A stretch of DNA of 47,254 nt from an uncultured Bacteroidota bacterium. GTDB taxonomy: Bacteria > Bacteroidota > Bacteroidia > Flavobacteriales > Flavobacteriaceae. The stretch spans positions 1 through 47,254 of the forward strand of contig CACIKV010000011.1 of the NCBI GenBank assembly GCA_902587325.1. Reading direction: 5' to 3'. Shown piece after piece: positions 42,269 through 47,254 of the stretch. Position numbers and translations under genes: made by a program. The notes beneath the pieces were generated by a model. The model did no database searches, was not told where the DNA came from, and saw nothing but the letters and a program-made list of their open reading frames with translations. Every line of letters starts with the position of its first letter. The stretch's first letter is position 1.

Positions 42269-44089
42269 CTAGTTATTATCTTTCAAATAGTTTATAATTT
42301 TTTGAGCTTTTGATTTTCCTATTTCATTTATAATTTCATTATCACTGGTATTTTTCAATCTTGACAATGATTTAAACTTTTTAAAAATTTTATTTTTTGT
42401 ATTTTCTCCAATTCCTTTAATTCCATCTAACCCTGATATAAATGATGATTTTGATCTTTTATCTCTATGAAAGCTTATTCCAAATCTGTGAGCTTCATTT
42501 CGAAGTTGCTGAATTATTTTTAATGTTTCAGATTTCTTATTAAGATAAAGTGGAATTGGATCATTGGGAAAATATAACTCTTCTAATCTTTTAGCTATAC
42601 CTAGTATGGGTATTTTATTTAATAAATTAAGTTCTTTAAGGCTATTTAAAGCAGAACTTAATTGACCTTTTCCACCATCAATTACTATTAAATTTGGTAA
42701 TTCCTTTTCTTCATTTAGTAGTCTACTATACCTTCTAAATACAACTTCTTGCATAGAACCAAAATCATTTTGGCCCTCAATCGTTTTAATATTAAATTTT
42801 CTGTAAAGTTTTTTTGCAGGTCTTCCATTTTTAAAAACTACACATGAAGCTACATTATTTGAGCCTTGAATATTTGAAATATCAAAACATTCTATGTGTC
42901 TAGGTTCAAATTCTAATTTAAGATCAATTTTCATTTGCTCCATAATTCTATTAATATGTTTTTCCGGATCAATTAATTGAATTTGTTTATTTCTTTCCAG
43001 TCGAAAAATTTTAGCATTTTTATAAGATAAATCAAGTAGTTTCTTTTTGTCACCAGTTTTTGGGACTATAAATTTCAAATCAATTAATTTTTTAAAGTCA
43101 TATGGTGAAATAATTATTGTTGATTTAGAATTGAATCTTTCCCTTAAACTAAGAACTATATGACTTAAAATTTTTTCATCACTTTCATTCATCCGTTTTC
43201 TTACCTCTTGATTATGAAATCTTATAATTCTTCCATTTACAATTTGCAAGTAATTAATAAAAGCAAAATCTAAATCAGAAATGATACTGAAAACATCAAT
43301 ATTACTTAGTCTTTGACTAACTACCGTTGATTTTGATTGATAATTTTCCAAGAGAACTAATTTTTCCTTTATATTTTGAGCATTCTCATACTCTAAATTA
43401 TCAGAATAGTTTAGCATTTTTTTCTTTAAGACAGATTTTATATCGCTAAACTTTCCGTTAAGAATATCTCTAGTATGTTTAATATTTTGATTGTATTGTT
43501 TTTCAGAAATTAAATTATCAATTAAGCTTTTATCGAATTCTTTAAAGCCAAGAATTAAACTGTGTCCGCCATTTCTATGAACATTAAGAAAAATTTTATT
43601 TTTTGGGTTATTAATTTTTTTTTGTGAAAAATTATAATTGCTTGTTCGAATTGGGTATAGTGTTCGAATGATATTTAATAAAATATTTATGACTTTCACA
43701 TTAGTATATGGTCCAAAATATTCAGATCCATCTTTTATAAATTTTCTTGTTAAGAAAACTCTTGGAAACCTTTCTTTTTTAATACATATCCAAGGGTACG
43801 TCTTATCATCGCGTAAAAGTATATTGTACTTAGGTTGGTTTTCTTTAATTAATGAATTTTCAAGTAAAAGTGCATCTGATTCCGATTTAACAACAACATG
43901 TTCAACAAACTTTGTATTTTTTACTAGGTTTATGGTCTTTCTTGATTTTATATTTTTTTGAAAATAACTACTTACTCGTTTCTTTAGATTTTTAGCTTTT
44001 CCAACATAAATTATTTTTTTATCCTCAGTCAAAAATTGGTAGACGCCGGGATCTTCAGGAATTGTTTTTAAAATAATTTTAGTAGACAT
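42269..44089 (-). CDS. uvrC: excinuclease ABC subunit C
   Basis: 606 residues from ATG 44089; a GTG at 44095 is possible. GIY-YIG nuclease domain at the N-terminus (GVYQFLTEDKKIIYVGKAKNLKKRV, in parts), UVR helix-hairpin region about 205-240, RNase H-like domain with CFDISNIQG, and C-terminal helix-hairpin-helix (GLDGIKGIGENT). It makes the dual cuts of nucleotide-excision repair. Divergent from the 5-formyl-THF cyclo-ligase gene by 40 bp. Confidence 0.95.
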   Translation of the reverse strand: MSTKIILKTIPEDPGVYQFLTEDKKIIYVGKAKNLKKRVSSYFQKNIKSRKTINLVKNTKFVEHVVVKSESDALLLENSLIKENQPKYNILLRDDKTYPWICIKKERFPRVFLTRKFIKDGSEYFGPYTNVKVINILLNIIRTLYPIRTSNYNFSQKKINNPKNKIFLNVHRNGGHSLILGFKEFDKSLIDNLISEKQYNQNIKHTRDILNGKFSDIKSVLKKKMLNYSDNLEYENAQNIKEKLVLLENYQSKSTVVSQRLSNIDVFSIISDLDFAFINYLQIVNGRIIRFHNQEVRKRMNESDEKILSHIVLSLRERFNSKSTIIISPYDFKKLIDLKFIVPKTGDKKKLLDLSYKNAKIFRLERNKQIQLIDPEKHINRIMEQMKIDLKLEFEPRHIECFDISNIQGSNNVASCVVFKNGRPAKKLYRKFNIKTIEGQNDFGSMQEVVFRRYSRLLNEEKELPNLIVIDGGKGQLSSALNSLKELNLLNKIPILGIAKRLEELYFPNDPIPLYLNKKSETLKIIQQLRNEAHRFGISFHRDKRSKSSFISGLDGIKGIGENTKNKIFKKFKSLSRLKNTSDNEIINEIGKSKAQKIINYLKDNN

Positions 44090-44129
44090 CGCCACTTAAC
44101 TAAAATAATTATTTATTTGTACTTAATTG

Positions 44130-44687
44130 ATGAACAAAATTGAAGCCAGAAAGAAATATTTAGATTTAAGAAAAAAATTAGATAATGTTCAAATAATATC
44201 TAAAAGTATTTCGATATCAAATAATCTCCAAGATCTTCCTATATGGGAGCACAATTTTTATCACATATACTTACCAATTAAAGAAAAAAATGAAGTAGAC
44301 ACTATGCCAATTATTAATATTTTAAATAATAAAAAAAAGAAAGTATTAATTCCGAAGTCTGATTTTAACAATACTACTATGAAATCTTTTTTATTAAATG
44401 ATAATACAGATTTAAAAAAAAATAATTTCGGTATTACTGAACCAATTAATAATGAAGAATTTTTAGGTAGAATTGATGTAATTTTTATTCCTTTGGTTGC
44501 ATATGACTTAATTGGCAATAGAGTGGGATATGGAAAAGGATTTTATGATAAGTTTCTCAGAAATCAAAATAATAAAATATTAAGGGTAGGGCTATCATTT
44601 TTTAATCCAGAAAAGAGAATTAAAATTGATGAGCATGACGAAAATTTAGATTTTTGTGTTACGCCAAATAGAATTTTTAGTTTTTAG
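44130..44687 (+). CDS. 5-formyltetrahydrofolate cyclo-ligase
   Basis: 185 residues from ATG 44130 (a TTG one codon earlier exists). The C-terminal motif GNRVGYGKGFYDKFL marks the ATP/folate-binding loop of the MTHFS family. It converts 5-formyl-THF to 5,10-methenyl-THF. It overlaps lspA by 11 bp at the 3' ends. Confidence 0.92.
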   Translation: MNKIEARKKYLDLRKKLDNVQIISKSISISNNLQDLPIWEHNFYHIYLPIKEKNEVDTMPIINILNNKKKKVLIPKSDFNNTTMKSFLLNDNTDLKKNNFGITEPINNEEFLGRIDVIFIPLVAYDLIGNRVGYGKGFYDKFLRNQNNKILRVGLSFFNPEKRIKIDEHDENLDFCVTPNRIFSF

Positions 44688-45321
44688 GAAAAAAACTTTT
44701 ATTGAATATTATCATCATTGTTATACCAATAGTTATTACTGAATCGGCAATATTAAAAACAGGTTCAAAAAAAGTAAATTCTTTTCCTCCAACAAATGGA
44801 AACCAATCTGGCCAAATCCAACTAAATAATGGAAATTGAAACATATCAACAACATTACCATAAAATATTCCTTCATATCCATTACCAGGCGAAAATTCAG
44901 CAATTTGAAAATAACTTTCAGTAAATAAATATCCATAAAATACTGAATCAATAACATTTCCAATTGCACCAGCCAATATCAATGATAGGCATATTGCAAG
45001 AAGTTTATTAGAGTTTTCTTTTATTATATTTTTCAACCAATAAAAAATAAATCCAATCGCAAAAATTCTGAAAAGAGTGAGGAAAAGTTTAGCTGATTTA
45101 TCGTCAAAAAAAGGTATAAAGTCATTTATTTTTGCTCCCCAAGCCATTCCTCTATTTTCAATAAATAAAAGTTTAAACCAACCCCAGTCAATAATTGCTT
45201 GTTCACCATAAAATGTTAGAGGAAAGTTAAGTTTGATGTAAATTTTAAGAATTTGATCTAAAATTAAAATTCCAATAACAATTAAAAGACAAGTTTTTAA
45301 ACTAATTTTCTTGTTTTCCAA
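44677..45321 (-). CDS. lspA: lipoprotein signal peptidase (signal peptidase II)
   Basis: 214 residues from TTG 45319-45321, 6 bp after the DksA-like stop; no ATG is in frame. Four membrane helices and the conserved boxes: ENRGMAWG, GAIGNVIDSV (catalytic Asp) and FNIADSVITIG (second catalytic Asp). It removes signal peptides from lipoproteins, of which this window encodes at least six. Slightly longer than the classic 165 residues. Confidence 0.94.
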   Translation of the reverse strand: MENKKISLKTCLLIVIGILILDQILKIYIKLNFPLTFYGEQAIIDWGWFKLLFIENRGMAWGAKINDFIPFFDDKSAKLFLTLFRIFAIGFIFYWLKNIIKENSNKLLAICLSLILAGAIGNVIDSVFYGYLFTESYFQIAEFSPGNGYEGIFYGNVVDMFQFPLFSWIWPDWFPFVGGKEFTFFEPVFNIADSVITIGITMMIIFNKSFFPKN

Positions 45322-45327
45322 GAGCTT

Positions 45328-45714
45328 TTATGACATTTTATTTTTAGCTTCTATGCTTAATGTGGCGTGAGGAACTAATTCTAATCTTTTTTTAGAAATA
45401 AGCTTACCTGTGACCCTGCATAATCCATAGGTTTTATTTTCTATTCTTATAATAGCATTCTTTAAGTCTCTTATAAACTTTTCTTGTCTAATAGCTAATT
45501 GAGTATTAGCTTCTTTGGACATGGTTTGAGAACCTTCCTCAAAAGCTTTAAATGTTGGAGCAGTATCGTCCGTCCCATTGTTACCATCGTTCATGTAAGC
45601 ACTCTTAATTAACTCTAAATCATGTTGAGCTTTTAGAATTTTTTCTTCAATAATTTTTCTAAAAAAAGTTAAGTCTTTATCAGAGTATCTCACGATTAAA
45701 TTATCATCTTTCAT
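45328..45714 (-). CDS. DksA/TraR-like protein with lost zinc ligands
   Basis: 128 residues. Coiled-coil N-terminal half (LTFFRKIIEEKILKAQHDLELI, in parts), then LKNAIIRIENKTYGLCRVTGKLISKKRLELVPHATLSIEAK, in parts. In classic DksA that region is a four-Cys zinc finger; here only the first Cys is left, a pattern known from Bacteroidetes relatives. Probably binds RNA polymerase secondary channel or a similar target. Sits between ileS (3 bp after) and lspA (6 bp). Confidence 0.88.
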   Translation of the reverse strand: MKDDNLIVRYSDKDLTFFRKIIEEKILKAQHDLELIKSAYMNDGNNGTDDTAPTFKAFEEGSQTMSKEANTQLAIRQEKFIRDLKNAIIRIENKTYGLCRVTGKLISKKRLELVPHATLSIEAKNKMS

Positions 45715-45717
45715 TTT

Positions 45718-47253
45718 TTAATTTATTTTATAAATTTTAACATTTAAACTAAAATTGTCAAACTGAATTTTAGTTGTCGAATCTAAATTATCTAAAAAAT
45801 TTAATTCTTTAGCTAATGTTTCATTTTTCACATATTCAATGTTCGCAAAAATAGCTTTTTCAATTAAATTATTCCTTTCCATTTCAATAATAATTTTATC
45901 ACTAACATTAAAATTGGATTCTTTCCTCAAATTTTGAATTTTATTTACAATTTCTCTTGAAATCCCTTCATTTTTTAAAAATTCATCAATATTTGTATCT
46001 AAAGCTATAGTGTTTCCTCCTTCAGATGCAACCAACCAACCTTCAATATCTTCATAATAAATTTCAACATCTTCAGAATTTAATACATATATTCTATTAT
46101 TACCTTCAATATTTAAATTTTTCCCATTTTCTAATGCATTAATTTCTTCCATTTTTAAAGAATTAACTAATTGAACTATTTCCTGAATATCTTTCCCATA
46201 CTTAGGACCTAAGACTTTAAAATTTGGCTTAGCTTTCTTAATAAGTATTTCAGATGAATCTGATATTAACTCAATTTCTTTTACATTTATTTCTGATTTA
46301 ATAAATTCTGATATTTCTATTAAAGAGTTTTTTTCATCTTGATTTTTAAAGGGAATTAAAATTTTTGGCAGAGGTTGTCTAACTTTAATTTTTTCTTTTT
46401 TTCTAAGTGATAAGGCTAATGAGCAAATTTTTTGAGATAATCTAATCTTATTTTCAAGATTATTATCAACTAATTTTAAATCGTGATTAGGAAAATTAGA
46501 CAGATGAACAGATTTGTTTGAGTTATTTAAATCCTGAAATAAGTTGTCCATATAAAATGGGCTAATTGGTGATGAAATTATGGAAATCTTTTTAAGACAT
46601 TCATGTAGAGTTTGAAATGCAGAAATTTTATCCTGATTAAATTCTCCTTTCCAAAATCTTCTCCTTGATAATCTAACATACCAATTGCTTAAATTATCTT
46701 GAACAAAACTCGAAATTAATCTTGCTGATTTAGTTGGCTCATAATTATTGTAAGCTTCTTCAACTTCTTTAATGAGCGTATTAAGCTCTGAAATAATCCA
46801 TCTATCTAGCTCATGTCTATTAACATATTTGATATGGTCACTATTTATATTAAATCCATCGATGTTAGAGTAAAGACTGAAAAATGAGTAAATGTTATGA
46901 ATAGTACCAAAAAATTTTCTTTTTACTTCTTCAATTCCATTGATATCAAATTTTAAATTATCCCATGGATTAGAGTTTGAGATCATATACCATCTAGTAG
47001 CGTCTGGACCATATTTATCTAAAGTTTCAAAAGGGTCAACTGTATTTCCAAGTCTTTTAGACATTTTATGACCATTTTTATCTAGAACAAGACCGTTAGA
47101 TATTACATTTCGATAGCTATTGGATTTAAATATTAAAGTACCAATTACATGTAATGTGTAAAACCATCCACGTGTTTGATCAACACCCTCTGCAATATAA
47201 TCCGCAGGAAAAAACTTTTTTTTGTCTATTAATTCTTTATTTTCAAAGGGATA
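45718..47253 (-). CDS. ileS: isoleucyl-tRNA synthetase, C-terminal part (5' end outside window)
   Basis: About 511 C-terminal residues; the frame is open to the right edge. FPADYIAEGVDQTRGWFYTL and the KMSKR loop (GHKMSKRLGN) identify class Ia IleRS. The anticodon-binding domain (about 140 residues on, LDRWIISELNTL) and a C-terminal tail follow. No zinc-finger Cys cluster is visible at the end. It begins the ileS-dksA-like-lspA run. Confidence 0.96.
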   Translation of the reverse strand, partial: YPFENKELIDKKKFFPADYIAEGVDQTRGWFYTLHVIGTLIFKSNSYRNVISNGLVLDKNGHKMSKRLGNTVDPFETLDKYGPDATRWYMISNSNPWDNLKFDINGIEEVKRKFFGTIHNIYSFFSLYSNIDGFNINSDHIKYVNRHELDRWIISELNTLIKEVEEAYNNYEPTKSARLISSFVQDNLSNWYVRLSRRRFWKGEFNQDKISAFQTLHECLKKISIISSPISPFYMDNLFQDLNNSNKSVHLSNFPNHDLKLVDNNLENKIRLSQKICSLALSLRKKEKIKVRQPLPKILIPFKNQDEKNSLIEISEFIKSEINVKEIELISDSSEILIKKAKPNFKVLGPKYGKDIQEIVQLVNSLKMEEINALENGKNLNIEGNNRIYVLNSEDVEIYYEDIEGWLVASEGGNTIALDTNIDEFLKNEGISREIVNKIQNLRKESNFNVSDKIIIEMERNNLIEKAIFANIEYVKNETLAKELNFLDNLDSTTKIQFDNFSLNVKIYKIN

Positions 47254-47254
47254 G

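Noticed and set aside
1-47254. CRISPR arrays, tRNA or rRNA genes, insertion sequences, prophage
   Set aside because: Intergenic regions are short and no regularly spaced direct repeats, cloverleaf sequences, transposases or phage genes were found.

Overview
The window is from a very AT-rich, compact bacterial chromosome, most likely a marine member of the Flavobacteriia (Bacteroidetes). The evidence is: a large TonB-dependent receptor with an N-terminal carboxypeptidase-regulatory-like domain; many export signals ending in S-x-Q; lipoproteins with a Cys-Ser-Lys-Ser-Asp start; Bacteroidetes families (DUF2911, DUF6090, DUF5687, DUF3108, PNGase F); an L32 without zinc cysteines; a few -7 boxes of the TAnnTTTG type; and flavobacterial gene orders (ribE/pdxA, DUF177-rpmF...accB-accC, DUF3108-M23-pgi, ileS-dksA-like-lspA). 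No rRNA, tRNA, insertion sequence, prophage or CRISPR array is visible. Both ends cut genes: a CobW-type GTPase on the left and isoleucyl-tRNA synthetase on the right.

Left half (about 1-25 kb) is accessory, export-oriented DNA. It holds five divergent copies of a secreted, probably two-barrel protein family (673-2195 and 15397-17752); a GH16 glycosidase lipoprotein with a parallel beta-helix lipoprotein; a mirror-image pair of DUF6090 membrane proteins; a GMC dehydrogenase with its Tat-exported subunit 3; two alpha/beta-hydrolase esterases; a clear PNGase F-type deglycosidase lipoprotein in a tightly coupled set with two membrane proteins; a CPBP protease; and a DUF5687/ABC exporter. Together these suggest a cell that attacks algal glycans and glycoproteins at its surface and oxidises released sugars or alcohols in the periplasm. 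A redox run follows: YceI, a 28-residue CDGSH protein, an FMN reductase, a pirin and a Kazal-domain lipoprotein.

The middle (24-26 kb) contains small membrane proteins, including a tandem-duplicated one-helix protein, and a full-length homologue of eukaryotic steroid 5-alpha-reductases with a terminator-like hairpin directly before its start codon.

The right half (26-47 kb) is housekeeping: riboflavin synthase, PdxA, L32, AccB/AccC, Asd, alanine racemase, thymidine kinase, RsmI, TonB receptor, Pgi, M23 peptidase, UvrC, 5-formyl-THF cyclo-ligase, LspA, a DksA-like protein and IleS. Its most unusual part is a roughly 370-bp gene-free spacer between rpmF and accB with T-tracts spaced at about the DNA helical repeat, sitting where fabH is usually found in relatives.

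The genome is compact: four convergent gene pairs share one TTAA as overlapping stop codons, a fifth pair has directly abutting stops, and one stop codon lies inside a terminator loop. I see no single clearly new multi-gene system. The best candidates for unexplored biology are the five-copy secreted family, the tandem tiny membrane proteins, the steroid-reductase-like gene with its leader hairpin, and the phased T-tract region.
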